Source of the DNA: an uncultured Prevotella sp.
Lineage (GTDB): Bacteria; Bacteroidota; Bacteroidia; Bacteroidales; Bacteroidaceae
DNA: 14,339 nt
NCBI GenBank assembly: GCA_900539625.1
Contig: UQCW01000059.1
Span: forward strand, 1 to 14,339
Direction of reading: 5' to 3'
Shown here: positions 1 through 7,726 of the stretch, piece by piece
How positions within the stretch are numbered: the first letter of the stretch is position 1
Layout of the letters: the number at the start of each line of letters is the position of its first letter
Program-made: the position numbers and the translations under genes
Notes under the pieces: generated by a model
What the model saw: the letters and a program-made list of their open reading frames with translations, nothing else
Told to the model about the DNA's origin: nothing
The model's database searches: none

Positions 1-101
1 ATTTTATGGCCACCCTTTGTAGGTTGGATGTTTTTCTGCTCTTTACTTTTTAGAATATTATCTCGAACTCGCGTTATTCGTTTGCCAGTGATGCCCCCCA
101 T
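1..101 (-). CDS. Possible N-terminal fragment of an unrecognised protein, cut by the window edge
   Basis: An ATG at 101-99 opens a frame that stays open for 33 codons to the left edge. It begins MGGITGKRITRV and is rich in Lys and Arg (K/R near residues 7-8, 11, 13, 18, 20, 23, 30 and 33). An in-frame TGA lies five codons upstream of the ATG, so this would be the true start. I do not recognise the family. An open frame this short can easily arise by chance, and no TAnnTTTG promoter box is visible upstream. The support is its place just beyond the terminator of the trxA transcript on the same strand, where a next minus-strand gene would be expected. Confidence 0.25.
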   Translation of the reverse strand, partial: MGGITGKRITRVRDNILKSKEQKNIQPTKGGHK

Positions 102-259
102 TCTCCAATCCCCTCATTGAGCCTGCACAACAACATATCCCTGGGAAGAAACCAGTTAACCAATATAGAGAGACATATTACATGCATATTGTTTTATGCA
201 ATACGGCCTGCACGGAATGCTTACGGTAAACCCGTTATGCAGGGCAGATTTACCAAGGC

Positions 260-308
260 AAAAACAAAGTGAGGCAAGGTTCATTTTAGGGTGAACTTTG
301 CCTCACTT
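260..308 (-). terminator. Probable intrinsic terminator of the trxA-acidic protein transcript
   Basis: The arms 267-283 and 292-308 (AAGTGAGGCAAGGTTCA and TGAACTTTGCCTCACTT) form a 17-bp stem with one imperfect position and an 8-base loop. Read on the minus strand, the stem is followed by TTGTTTTTG, a T-rich tail. On the plus strand there is no such tail. Orientation, and position about 180 bases past the stop of the upstream minus-strand gene, suggest it ends that operon. The one imperfect pair (positions 278/297) is an A-C mismatch on the minus RNA but a G-U wobble on the plus RNA, which slightly weakens the strand call. Confidence 0.65.
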
Positions 309-414
309 GGAGTTGGGGGAGAAAACAAAATTCAAACATTAGACTATAATATCCCCCTTCGAATCCCCCCACACATAGATATTATAAATTATTTCGAGTC
401 TCCACTTATACAAT

Positions 415-467
415 TAGCGGTACATTCAAAGGTAGGAAATGTTGTCCTTCTTTTGGATGTACCGCTA
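415..467. repeat. Long imperfect inverted repeat (23-bp stem, 7-base loop)
   Basis: The arms are 415-437 and 445-467, and the loop is AATGTTG. Both arms share TAGCGGTACAT at the base. Three positions are not Watson-Crick. As plus-strand RNA two become G-U wobbles and one a U-U mismatch, giving 22 of 23 paired. As minus-strand RNA all three are mismatches (A-C, C-A, A-A). A T-rich stretch (TTGTTTATTTCC) follows on the plus strand. It lies 21 bases past the stop of the acidic-protein gene. It could be a 3'-end stabilising hairpin of that minus transcript, or a terminator for an unseen plus-strand transcript. Confidence 0.7.
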
Positions 468-488
468 TTGTTTATTTCCTTCGGGGTC

Positions 489-824
489 TCAGTCTTCATT
501 TTGGCTCTCGTCAAAATCCATCCAGGTTTCAACGATGAACTGGATGTCGTCTGTCGACAAGCCGTTGATGCCTGTTTGTCCCACTTCTTTCGCAACTTGC
601 TGGGCCAAGATATCAAGGTTGATGTCGATGAAGCCGTCAGCGTCGGCCTGGCTCTCGAGGATGTCGCTCGTTGCAAGCGTGTCGACTGTTGCATCAATGA
701 TTTGCTGGAGGTCTGCATCGGTGCAGAGGGCGCTCATGGAAGAGGGCATCTGTGCTCTGATGTGTCGTATGGCCTCTGCGTCTTCATTGGCGTCGCGGAT
801 GAGTTCTTCGTCAAGAATTGCCAT
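489..824 (-). CDS. Small, highly acidic conserved-looking protein of unknown function
   Basis: The protein has 111 residues, of which 26 are Asp or Glu and only four are Lys or Arg, so the predicted isoelectric point is very low. No signal peptide, membrane segment or catalytic motif is visible. The sequence looks mainly helical, with a low-charge middle around residues 39-52 and an acidic C-terminus (WMDFDESQNED). A single Cys is at position 34. The gene starts 18 bases after the trxA stop on the same strand, so the two are almost certainly co-transcribed from the trxA promoter. The start ATG follows an A-rich run and an ACC, typical of this phylum. I do not recognise a named family. Linkage to trxA may point to a redox or housekeeping role, but that is inference from position only. 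Confidence 0.82.
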   Translation of the reverse strand: MAILDEELIRDANEDAEAIRHIRAQMPSSMSALCTDADLQQIIDATVDTLATSDILESQADADGFIDINLDILAQQVAKEVGQTGINGLSTDDIQFIVETWMDFDESQNED

Positions 825-842
825 GGTTCTCTCTCGTTTTTT

Positions 843-1160
843 TTATCCGAGGAATTGCTCAATGAGCTCAACGAAGTCTGATTTCTTTGCTGCGCCTACG
901 TGCTTGTTGACGACTTCGCCGTTTTTGATGAATAAGACGGTTGGCACGTTGCGTACGCCGAAACGCGAAGTGAGCTCTTCGCTCTCGTCAACGTCACACT
1001 TGCAGATGGTTGCCTTGCCGGCATATTCTTCTGCGAGTTCGTCGATGATGGGGGCGATTTTTTTGCACGGGCCGCACCAAGTGGCTGAGAAGTCGATGAT
1101 CAAGGGCAGGCCCTCTGAGGAGATTGTTTCGAAGTTTTGATCGTTGATTGTTAAAGCCAT
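843..1160 (-). CDS. trxA: Thioredoxin
   Basis: This is a full-length 105-residue cytoplasmic thioredoxin, a general dithiol-disulfide oxidoreductase that reduces disulfides in enzymes such as ribonucleotide reductase and is itself reduced by thioredoxin reductase. The active-site WCGPC is at residues 28-32 (Cys29, Cys32), preceded by DFSATW. The cis-proline loop NVPT has Pro73, and the C-terminal helix ends at ELIEQFLG. No signal peptide is present, which separates it from the exported TlpA-like proteins. Two extra cysteines, Cys53 and Cys55, lie on the third strand, outside the active site. It lies downstream of dnaE with a 107-base gap that holds a good -7 box, and directly precedes the acidic-protein gene. 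The start ATG follows an A-rich leader without a Shine-Dalgarno motif. Confidence 0.97.
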   Translation of the reverse strand: MALTINDQNFETISSEGLPLIIDFSATWCGPCKKIAPIIDELAEEYAGKATICKCDVDESEELTSRFGVRNVPTVLFIKNGEVVNKHVGAAKKSDFVELIEQFLG

Positions 1161-1201
1161 TGTTTTTTTATTTTATGGGTTGATTGTTTTTTACGGGTGT
1201 G

Positions 1202-1248
1202 GGAAAAAAGGAGGATGCGTGTGCACCCCTTCTATCTCCTTTTTTTCC
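1202..1248 (-). repeat. Purine/pyrimidine inverted repeat in the trxA leader
   Basis: GGAAAAAAGGAG at 1202-1213 is matched by its reverse complement CTCCTTTTTTCC at 1237-1248, with one extra base next to the A/T run. The intervening 23 bases include the palindrome GTGCAC. Given the -7 box at 1260-1267, the minus-strand transcript would begin near 1254, so almost the whole leader start folds into this stem. It may also act as a partial terminator for dnaE: the 3' arm contains six T on the minus strand, but no T tract follows the stem. Confidence 0.6.
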
Positions 1249-1259
1249 TTAACCAGTTA

Positions 1260-1267
1260 CAAAGTTA
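1260..1267 (-). promoter_or_regulatory. Promoter -7 box for trxA and the acidic-protein gene
   Basis: The minus strand reads TAACTTTG, an exact match to the Bacteroidetes housekeeping -7 consensus TAnnTTTG. It abuts the dnaE stop codon (TGA at 1270-1268). No clear TTTG -33 element sits at the expected distance; the closest is CTTTC inside the end of dnaE. The box gives trxA an independent start and a leader of roughly 95 bases. Confidence 0.6.
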
Positions 1268-4200
1268 TCAATTAATTTCATACGAAAGCGCATTGCTCGC
1301 GTCAATGTAATCCAGGAGGTCTTTTTTTATGGAGATTTTCCGCCCCGTGGCTTGCAGCAACACGTTGGACTGGGTGTTTCCGTCAAGGATTTTGAAGAAG
1401 AGTGCGACTGGACCATTGCTTTCCTTGAGCATCTGGGAGAGGTCGTTTGTCGTTTTGTCGTCGAGCGCTTCCAGACGGATGCCGACGGTTAGGCTCTCAA
1501 TTTTGCGGTCTTTGACATCGGAGAGAAATTCTATGTTGCCGATGCGCAGTTCGAAGCTGGTGGGGTCCCAGCGTTTGGGCTCGACGCGGGCTGTTATAAA
1601 AAGCGTTGAATTGTTGACGATGTATCCGCGCCATTTTGCCCAATCGTCGCCAAAAAGGGCAATTTCTCCTGTGCCAGAATAGTCTTCCACGCGGAAGATG
1701 CCGTAGGGCTTTCCTGTGCGCGTTTGGCCTTCGCGCGAGAGGTTGACGATGCCGCCGAGCGTGACTTCTTCGTTGGCGTGCGCGTCCAGACGGTCGAGTT
1801 CGGCGGCGCGGAGGTTGCAGACGCGATTGAGGATGACGGCATAGTCGTCGAGCGGATGGCCGGAGATGTAGATGCCTATGAGGTCGCGCTCTTTGTTGAG
1901 CCGCTCCATGGCGCTCCATTTTGCATAGATCTTCGGCGGCTGCGGTTTCGTGATTTCGATTTCGGCGATGTCGTCAAACAGGGAGGCGGTGGCGTTGGCT
2001 TTGTCGGCCTGATAGTTTTGGCCGTAGGTAACGAGTTCGTCGAGGAAGATATTACCGTTTTCGCAGGTGGAGAAGAATTGTTCGCGACTGATGGTACCGA
2101 ACCCGTCGAAGGCACCGGCGAGGGCCAAACATTCAACGCATTTCTTATTGCAGGCAAGGAAATTGATTCTCTCGATGAAGTCGTAGACCGACTGGTAGGG
2201 GCCGTTTTTCTTTCGTTCGGAGAGGATGGCATCAACGGCTGCTTCTCCGACTCCTTTGACGGCACCAAGGCCGAAGCGGATTTCGCCGAGGGCATTGACG
2301 CTGAATTTGACGCGGCTCTCATTGATGTCGGGGCCGAGGGTGCTGATGCCCATCGACTTGCTCTCGTCCATCAGTTTGGTGATGGTTTTGATGTCGGCAA
2401 GGCTGCGACTCATGACACCGGCCATATACTGGGCTGGATAGTTGGCTTTCAGATAGGCCGTTTGGTAGGCTACCCAGGAATAACACGTTGCATGGCTCTT
2501 GTTGAAGGCATAGGAGGCGAAGGCACGCCAGTCTTCCCAGATTTTTTCAAGCACCTTGGGGTCGTAGCCGTTTGCCGTGCCACCTTTGATGAACTTGGGA
2601 TACATGTGGTTTAGCTTCTCGATGAGCTTCTTTCCCATTGCTTTTCTCAAGGCGTCGCTTTCGCCGCGCGTGAAGTTGGCGATGACACGCGAGAGGAGCA
2701 TGACTTGCTCTTGATATACCGTAATGCCATAGGTGTCTTTGAGGTATTTTTCCATGCACGGGAGGTCATAGGTGATTGGTTCTTCTCCGTGCTTGCGCTT
2801 GATGAATTGGGGGATGTAGGACATCGGCCCCGGACGGTAAAGCGCGTTCATGGCGATGAGGTCTTCGAAGGTGGTTGGCTGCAGCTCTATGAGGTATTTC
2901 TGCATGCCAGCAGATTCAAACTGGAAGGTGCCTATGGTGTTTCCGTCGCAATATAGCTGATAGGTGGCGGCGTCTTCGATGCTGATGTTGTCGATGTTGA
3001 GCTCGATACCAAGGCTTTCTCGTATGTTTTCAACCGTTTCTTTGATGATAGAAAGCGTTTTCAGTCCGAGGAAGTCCATCTTGATGAGCCCCGTCTCTTC
3101 AATGACCCGGCCTTCATATTGGGTGCAGGCCACTTTTTCGCCGGTCTCCTTGTCCTCAGCCGTTGAAACGGGTACCCAGTCGGAAATTTCGTCGCGGCAG
3201 ATGATGAAGCCGCAGGCATGAACGCCCGTGTTTCTGATGTTGCCTTCGAGCATCTTCGCATAGCGGATGGTGTCGTGCAGAAGGGGATCATTGGAGGCTT
3301 CGGCCTCTTTCAGTTCGGGAATGCAGGCAATGGCGTTCGTCAGGTTCATCTTGGGCACCTTCCCGTCTGGGCCTTCGGGCAGTTTGTCGGGGATGGCTTT
3401 GCAGAGGCGGTTGCTGGTGTCTAATGGCAGTTTCTGCACGCGGGCCACGTCTTTGATGGCGGATTTCGTGGCCATCGTGCCGTAGGTGATGATGTGTGCA
3501 CAATTCTCTGCATGGTATTTCTGCGTCACCCAGTTTAAGACCCTTCCTCTGCCGTCGTCGTCGAAGTCGACGTCGATATCGGGGAGGGAGATGCGGTCGG
3601 GGTTGAGGAAACGTTCAAACAGAAGGTCGTATTTGATGGGGTCGATCTGGGTGATTCCCAAGCAATAGGCCACCGCACTGCCGGCTGCGGAACCACGGCC
3701 GGGGCCTACGGAGACGTTGAGTTGCTCGCGGGCGGCCTTGATATAGTCTTGCACAATCAGGAAGTATCCGGGGAAACCCATCGTTTTCATGATGTGGAGC
3801 TCGAAGTTTATACGCTCCTTGGTTTCTGCGTCAAGAGGATCGCCATAGCGCTTCTTTGCCCCTTCATAGGCGAGTTTTGCCAGATAGTCGGCTTCGAGTT
3901 TGATGCGATAGAGTTTGTCGTAGCCTCCGAGTTTCTTGATTTTGTTTTCCGCGTCTTCTTTTGAGAGAACGACATTGCCGTTTTCGTCGCGCGTAAACTC
4001 GTCAAACAGGTCTTTCTCCGTTAGTTGCTGGCGGTAGCCTTCTTCTGTGCCGAAATCCTCGGGGATGTCGAAATTGGGCATGATGGGGCCGTGGTCGATT
4101 GAATAGAACTCAACCTTCGAGAGGATTTCGCAGGTGTTTGCCAGGGCCTCAGGATGGTCGGCAAAGACTTCGTTCATCTCGCTTCTCGTTTTAAACCATT

Positions 4201-5116
4201 CCTGCTTTGTATAGAGCATGCGGGTCTTGTCGTCCAGGTCTTTGTTGGTTGCCAAACAAATGAGGCGGTCGTGGGCCTCGCCGTTTTCTTCGTCAACGAA
4301 GTGGCTGTCGTTGGTGCAAATCAGTTTGATATGGTGTTTCTCAGAGAGTTCCTCGAGTTTTTTGTTGACCTCTTTCTGCAAGGGATAGGTGTCTCTGTTG
4401 GCACGGATGGCGGGGTTTTTGACTTCATGGCGCATAAGCTCCAGGTAATAGTCGTCGCCAAAGACTTCTTTATACCAGAGGATGGTTTTGTCGACTTCCT
4501 CGGGAGTGGATTTCATGATTTTCTGCGCGACTTCGCCGCCAAGGCATGCCGAACTGACAATGAGTCCTTCGTGGTATTTTTTGAGGTCGGCGGGGTCGGT
4601 GCGCGGACGCATATAGAAACCGTCGACCCATGAGCGAGACACGAGTTTGATCAAATTGTGATAGCCTTTCTCGTTTTTGGCCAACACGATGAGGTGCCAT
4701 CCTGAATGGTCTATTTTTCCGCTGCGCAAGGATTTGTCGCCACGTCTGGCCACATACATCTCGCAACCGAGGATGGGCATGAAATTGGCAATGCGCGTTT
4801 GCTTCTGCAGTTCGGCTTCCGCCTTACGAGTAATTTCCTCCACGGGCATCCCTGCTTCCGTTGCATCGGGTTCGTAATCGCCAGCATTAAGTTTCTGCAA
4901 TTTCTCCTCCAATTTGCGGACGGCGTCTTTACCCTTGCCCCGCACTTTGGAAACGTAGTTGAAAAACTCTTTGCATCCCATCATGTTGCCATGATCGGTC
5001 AACGCCATGCCGCGCATCCCGTCGGCAATGGCTTTGTCAACGAGCTTGGGGATTGAAGCTTGTCCGTCGAGAACGGAATATTGACTATGAACGTGAAGGT
5101 GAACGAAATCCTGCAT
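1268..5116 (-). CDS. dnaE: DNA polymerase III alpha subunit, the replicative polymerase
   Basis: The 1282-residue protein is full length for the Bacteroidetes DnaE type. In order it has: an N-terminal PHP domain (HLHVHSQYS at 6-14, LTDHGNM at 39-45, SSACLGGE at 188-195, CTNDSHF at 267-273); the C-family polymerase core with GPGRGSAAGS at 471-480, the acidic motif PDIDVDF at 512-518 and the third catalytic Asp in MDFLGL at 680-685 (Asp681); the fingers motif ESDALRKAMGKK at 819-830; a helix-hairpin-helix GLGAVKGVGEAA at 949-960; and a C-terminal OB fold from about 1115 (VTLGGIVNL...GTGEIALFGDDW). Compared with E. coli DnaE, the PHP domain carries an extra Lys/Glu-rich insert at about 60-110, and there is another charged insert at about 360-425. 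The start is fixed by the PHP motif beginning at residue 4. No perfect -7 box was found in the 151 bases upstream. Confidence 0.99.
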   Translation of the reverse strand: MQDFVHLHVHSQYSVLDGQASIPKLVDKAIADGMRGMALTDHGNMMGCKEFFNYVSKVRGKGKDAVRKLEEKLQKLNAGDYEPDATEAGMPVEEITRKAEAELQKQTRIANFMPILGCEMYVARRGDKSLRSGKIDHSGWHLIVLAKNEKGYHNLIKLVSRSWVDGFYMRPRTDPADLKKYHEGLIVSSACLGGEVAQKIMKSTPEEVDKTILWYKEVFGDDYYLELMRHEVKNPAIRANRDTYPLQKEVNKKLEELSEKHHIKLICTNDSHFVDEENGEAHDRLICLATNKDLDDKTRMLYTKQEWFKTRSEMNEVFADHPEALANTCEILSKVEFYSIDHGPIMPNFDIPEDFGTEEGYRQQLTEKDLFDEFTRDENGNVVLSKEDAENKIKKLGGYDKLYRIKLEADYLAKLAYEGAKKRYGDPLDAETKERINFELHIMKTMGFPGYFLIVQDYIKAAREQLNVSVGPGRGSAAGSAVAYCLGITQIDPIKYDLLFERFLNPDRISLPDIDVDFDDDGRGRVLNWVTQKYHAENCAHIITYGTMATKSAIKDVARVQKLPLDTSNRLCKAIPDKLPEGPDGKVPKMNLTNAIACIPELKEAEASNDPLLHDTIRYAKMLEGNIRNTGVHACGFIICRDEISDWVPVSTAEDKETGEKVACTQYEGRVIEETGLIKMDFLGLKTLSIIKETVENIRESLGIELNIDNISIEDAATYQLYCDGNTIGTFQFESAGMQKYLIELQPTTFEDLIAMNALYRPGPMSYIPQFIKRKHGEEPITYDLPCMEKYLKDTYGITVYQEQVMLLSRVIANFTRGESDALRKAMGKKLIEKLNHMYPKFIKGGTANGYDPKVLEKIWEDWRAFASYAFNKSHATCYSWVAYQTAYLKANYPAQYMAGVMSRSLADIKTITKLMDESKSMGISTLGPDINESRVKFSVNALGEIRFGLGAVKGVGEAAVDAILSERKKNGPYQSVYDFIERINFLACNKKCVECLALAGAFDGFGTISREQFFSTCENGNIFLDELVTYGQNYQADKANATASLFDDIAEIEITKPQPPKIYAKWSAMERLNKERDLIGIYISGHPLDDYAVILNRVCNLRAAELDRLDAHANEEVTLGGIVNLSREGQTRTGKPYGIFRVEDYSGTGEIALFGDDWAKWRGYIVNNSTLFITARVEPKRWDPTSFELRIGNIEFLSDVKDRKIESLTVGIRLEALDDKTTNDLSQMLKESNGPVALFFKILDGNTQSNVLLQATGRKISIKKDLLDYIDASNALSYEIN

Positions 5117-5201
5117 GGGGAATATTGGTTGGTTATGTCGGGGGACGGAATAGTTTTTACAGAGGGTTTATCGGGTTGGAGCACACTCGATCTATCGAAA
5201 T

Positions 5202-5236
5202 GCATTGCTGCGCCACATTGATTGACGCAGCAATGC
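5202..5236 (-). terminator. Hairpin after thiC, possible terminator
   Basis: GCATTGCTGCG at 5202-5212 and CGCAGCAATGC at 5226-5236 form a perfect 11-bp stem with a 13-base loop, 31 bases past the thiC stop. Read on the minus strand it is followed by ATTTCGATAG, a weak T stretch, so intrinsic termination is plausible but not certain. It could equally be a 3'-end stabilising hairpin. The position between thiC and dnaE suggests it separates the two transcripts. Confidence 0.55.
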
Positions 5237-5267
5237 TTGGTAGTGTTTTTTGGGGGTATGTTCGCCA

Positions 5268-6974
5268 TTACGCTTGATGCTCATCGCAATCTTTCAGGCG
5301 ACGGGAAATGCGCATGGCACAGAAGTTGGGGCCACACATCGTGCAGAACTCTCCATTCTCATAGTGTGCTTCCTTGTAATATTTTTGTGCCAGTTCGGGG
5401 TCAAGGCCAAGGTTGAATTGGTCTTTCCATCTGAACTCATATCTTGCTTTCGATAGCGCGTTATCGCGGATTTGTGCCGATGGGTGTCCCTTCGCCAAGT
5501 CGGCTGCGTGCGCTGCCAATTTGTAGGTGACAACACCTGTTCTGACGTCATCGCGGTTTGGCAGTGCCAAATGTTCTTTTGGCGTGACGTAGCAAAGCAT
5601 GGCGGTGCCCAGCCATCCGATCTGTGCGGCACCGATGGCCGACGTGATATGGTCGTATCCAGGGGCGATGTCGGTGACAAGCGGACCGAGCGTATAGAAG
5701 GGAGCATTGTGGCATTTCTCAATTTGCCGCTCCATGTTTTCCTTGATTTTGTTCATGGGCACGTGGCCTGGTCCTTCGATGAATGCCTGGACATTCTTGG
5801 CCCATGCGCGTTCAATAAGTTCGCCCATCGTGTCGAGTTCGGCAAATTGTGCTGCGTCGTTGGCATCGTATATGGAACCGGGGCGCAGACCGTCGCCAAG
5901 AGAAATGGCCACGTCATATTGGGCGCAGATGTCGCAAATGTCGTCGAAATGCTCATAGAGGAAACTTTCACGGTCGTTTTGCAGGCACCATTCAGAAATT
6001 ATCGAACCGCCACGGCTGACCATTCCCGTTAGGCGTCCGTTAGCAAGGTGAATATTTTTGCGCCGGATGCCACAGTGGATTGTGAAATAGTCAACGCCTT
6101 GTTCGCATTGCTCTATCAGCGTGTCGCGATAGAGTTCCCACGTCAGATTTTTGGCAACACCGTGCACTTTCTCCATGGCTTGGTACATGGGCACGGTTCC
6201 GACGGGAACCGGACTGTTTCTGATGATCCATTCACGCGTTTCGTGGATGTTGGCACCCGTTGAAAGGTCCATAATTGTGTCGCCGCCCCATTTGCAGCTC
6301 CATACGGCCTTTTCAACTTCCTCATTGATGTTGGACGTTGTGGCCGAATTGCCGATGTTCGTGTTGATCTTCACGAGGAAGTTGCGCCCGATGATCATCG
6401 GCTCTGCCTCGGGGTGGTTGATGTTGGCGGGAATGACGGCACGCCCAGCAGCAACTTCTTCACGCACAAACTCCGGCGTGATATGGGTTTTGATGCCCAA
6501 CTCCTCACAGTTCATGTTTTCTCTTATCGCCACATATTCCATTTCTGGCGTTATGATGCCCTGCTTGGCATAGGCCATCTGCGTGACGGACTTGCCTGGC
6601 AAAGCGCGATAGGGAAGTGCGATGTGCTGGAAGCGCAATTCGTCGAGCGATTTGTTGGCCAAGCGTTCGCGGCAATATTCAGACGACTGCTGCGAGAGTT
6701 TTTCAACGCCGCCACGTTTCAATATCCACGGTTCGCGCAATCGCGGCAAACCGCGTTTCAGGTTGATTTCCACTTTCGGGTCGCTGTATGCGCCGCTTGT
6801 GTCATAGACGTATACTGGGGCATTCTCGGAAAAATGCTTTTCTCCGTTTTTGTCTTTCGTTACGGTTGGCGTTAGATTGACTTTACGCATGGCAACGCGG
6901 ATTTCTGGGAACAGTGTCCCTTCCATATATACCTTTTCGCTTGAGGGATATTTGATTTTCATTAAATTGTCCAT
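5268..6974 (-). CDS. thiC: Phosphomethylpyrimidine synthase (HMP-P synthase)
   Basis: ThiC is a cytoplasmic radical SAM enzyme that rearranges aminoimidazole ribotide into 4-amino-5-hydroxymethyl-2-methylpyrimidine phosphate, the pyrimidine half of thiamine. The 568-residue protein has the expected C-terminal [4Fe-4S] motif CTMCGPNFC (Cys544, Cys547, Cys552), which has the CX2CX4C spacing special to ThiC. Likely zinc ligands are His404 in EGPGHVPM (400-407) and His468 in KEHLALP. The conserved LGPLVTDIAPGYDHITSAIG is at 429-448. The N-terminal part is the short bacterial form. It starts 95 bases after thiE on the same strand and should be read from the same TPP-controlled transcript. Met5 is an alternative start, but ATG 6974 is preceded by the usual A/T-rich stretch and was kept. 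Confidence 0.98.
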   Translation of the reverse strand: MDNLMKIKYPSSEKVYMEGTLFPEIRVAMRKVNLTPTVTKDKNGEKHFSENAPVYVYDTSGAYSDPKVEINLKRGLPRLREPWILKRGGVEKLSQQSSEYCRERLANKSLDELRFQHIALPYRALPGKSVTQMAYAKQGIITPEMEYVAIRENMNCEELGIKTHITPEFVREEVAAGRAVIPANINHPEAEPMIIGRNFLVKINTNIGNSATTSNINEEVEKAVWSCKWGGDTIMDLSTGANIHETREWIIRNSPVPVGTVPMYQAMEKVHGVAKNLTWELYRDTLIEQCEQGVDYFTIHCGIRRKNIHLANGRLTGMVSRGGSIISEWCLQNDRESFLYEHFDDICDICAQYDVAISLGDGLRPGSIYDANDAAQFAELDTMGELIERAWAKNVQAFIEGPGHVPMNKIKENMERQIEKCHNAPFYTLGPLVTDIAPGYDHITSAIGAAQIGWLGTAMLCYVTPKEHLALPNRDDVRTGVVTYKLAAHAADLAKGHPSAQIRDNALSKARYEFRWKDQFNLGLDPELAQKYYKEAHYENGEFCTMCGPNFCAMRISRRLKDCDEHQA

Positions 6975-7069
6975 ATTGATAGAATATATATAAATGCTAT
7001 TTGTTGGTTATTAATGGTTTCAGTTTCCTTTCAGTGTCAACGCCTCGGCGTGAATATCAACAGTGGCGC

Positions 7070-7699
7070 CTAATTAGAGGAATTGTCGGCATGGATGAAC
7101 TTTTTCATTTCCTCAACAGGATCTGCTGCATTCAGAACGGCGCCGCTGACGGCTATACCATCAACACCGACAGACATGATGTTGGCAACATCGGCCAACG
7201 TGATTCCGCCAATGGCACACAAGGGAATTGTGATTGCTTCGTCACGCATGGTTTTCATGATTTCCTCGTAGCCAGCCAATCCCAAGATCGGCGAAAGGTT
7301 TTTCTTGGTCTCTGTGTAACGGAAAGGACCACAGCCGATGTAATCGGCCGAAGCACGGTGAATCCTCCTGACGTCTTCAATGGTGTTTGCCGTTCCGCCA
7401 ATCAAAAATCCTTCGCCGAGGAAGCGGCGGGCTTCATCCACTGGCATATCGTTTTTCCCTAAATGAACGCCGTCTGCCTCTATCTTTTTCACCAGTTCGA
7501 CACGATCGTCAATCACAAAAACGGCATTAAATTCTCTGCATTTGTCTTTCAGGCGACGGGCCAGTGTCTCCACTTCCTCATCCGAAGCGTCTTTCATGCG
7601 CAACTGGATCCATTTGCAGCCGCCCTTTAATGCCAACAGGGCAGACTCTTCATACGAAATGGTCTTGGTTTGATGCGTAATAAACTGAACAGGTATCAT
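7070..7699 (-). CDS. thiE: Thiamine-phosphate synthase
   Basis: ThiE couples HMP pyrophosphate with thiazole phosphate to give thiamine monophosphate. The 209-residue TIM barrel shows QLRMK at 32-36, IDDRVEL at 63-69, DGVHLGKND at 76-84 (Asp84, metal), GCGPFRYTETK at 122-132 (Thr129 and Lys132, phosphate binding), AIGGIT at 162-167 and the closing phosphate loop VSGAV at 184-188. These favour ThiE over the related TenI, which lacks several of them. Where the B. subtilis enzyme has Asn-Asp in the pyrimidine-pyrophosphate site, this protein has Asp64-Asp65, a mild deviation. The gene begins the thiE-thiC pair, downstream of a TPP aptamer and a 176-base leader. The start is an ATG following CAACAACAATC. 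Confidence 0.94.
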   Translation of the reverse strand: MIPVQFITHQTKTISYEESALLALKGGCKWIQLRMKDASDEEVETLARRLKDKCREFNAVFVIDDRVELVKKIEADGVHLGKNDMPVDEARRFLGEGFLIGGTANTIEDVRRIHRASADYIGCGPFRYTETKKNLSPILGLAGYEEIMKTMRDEAITIPLCAIGGITLADVANIMSVGVDGIAVSGAVLNAADPVEEMKKFIHADNSSN

Positions 7700-7726
7700 G
7701 ATTGTTGTTGCAAATTGTTTTCTACG

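Larger units (their letters stand above)
102..488. other. Intergenic region without a convincing gene; several hairpins
   Basis: No reading frame here looks like a gene. The plus-strand frame opening at 291 is mostly the antisense shadow of the genes to its right. The stretch contains two small perfect hairpins (TGCATA...TATGCA near 183-200 and CCTGCA...TGCAGG near 207-243), a 17-bp stem at 267-308 and a 23-bp imperfect stem at 415-467. The two large ones are listed separately. The concentration of inverted repeats fits a transcription end region, or possibly an untranslated RNA, but I cannot assign an RNA family. Confidence 0.5.

Noticed and set aside
102..266. Structured RNA gene (RNase P, tmRNA, SRP or 6S RNA) in the left intergenic region
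   Set aside because: Small hairpins are present but none of the conserved motifs of these RNAs could be recognised.
291..881. 196-codon plus-strand open frame
   Set aside because: Antisense to the acidic-protein gene and to the end of trxA; the part outside them is short and hairpin-rich.
439..1140. 233-codon plus-strand open frame
   Set aside because: Antisense to trxA (WCGPC motif on the other strand) and the acidic-protein gene, with a Ser/Met/Arg-rich shadow composition.
1724..2614. 296-codon plus-strand open frame
   Set aside because: It is fully antisense to dnaE, whose protein motifs are unmistakable; the frame is a by-product of dnaE codon use.
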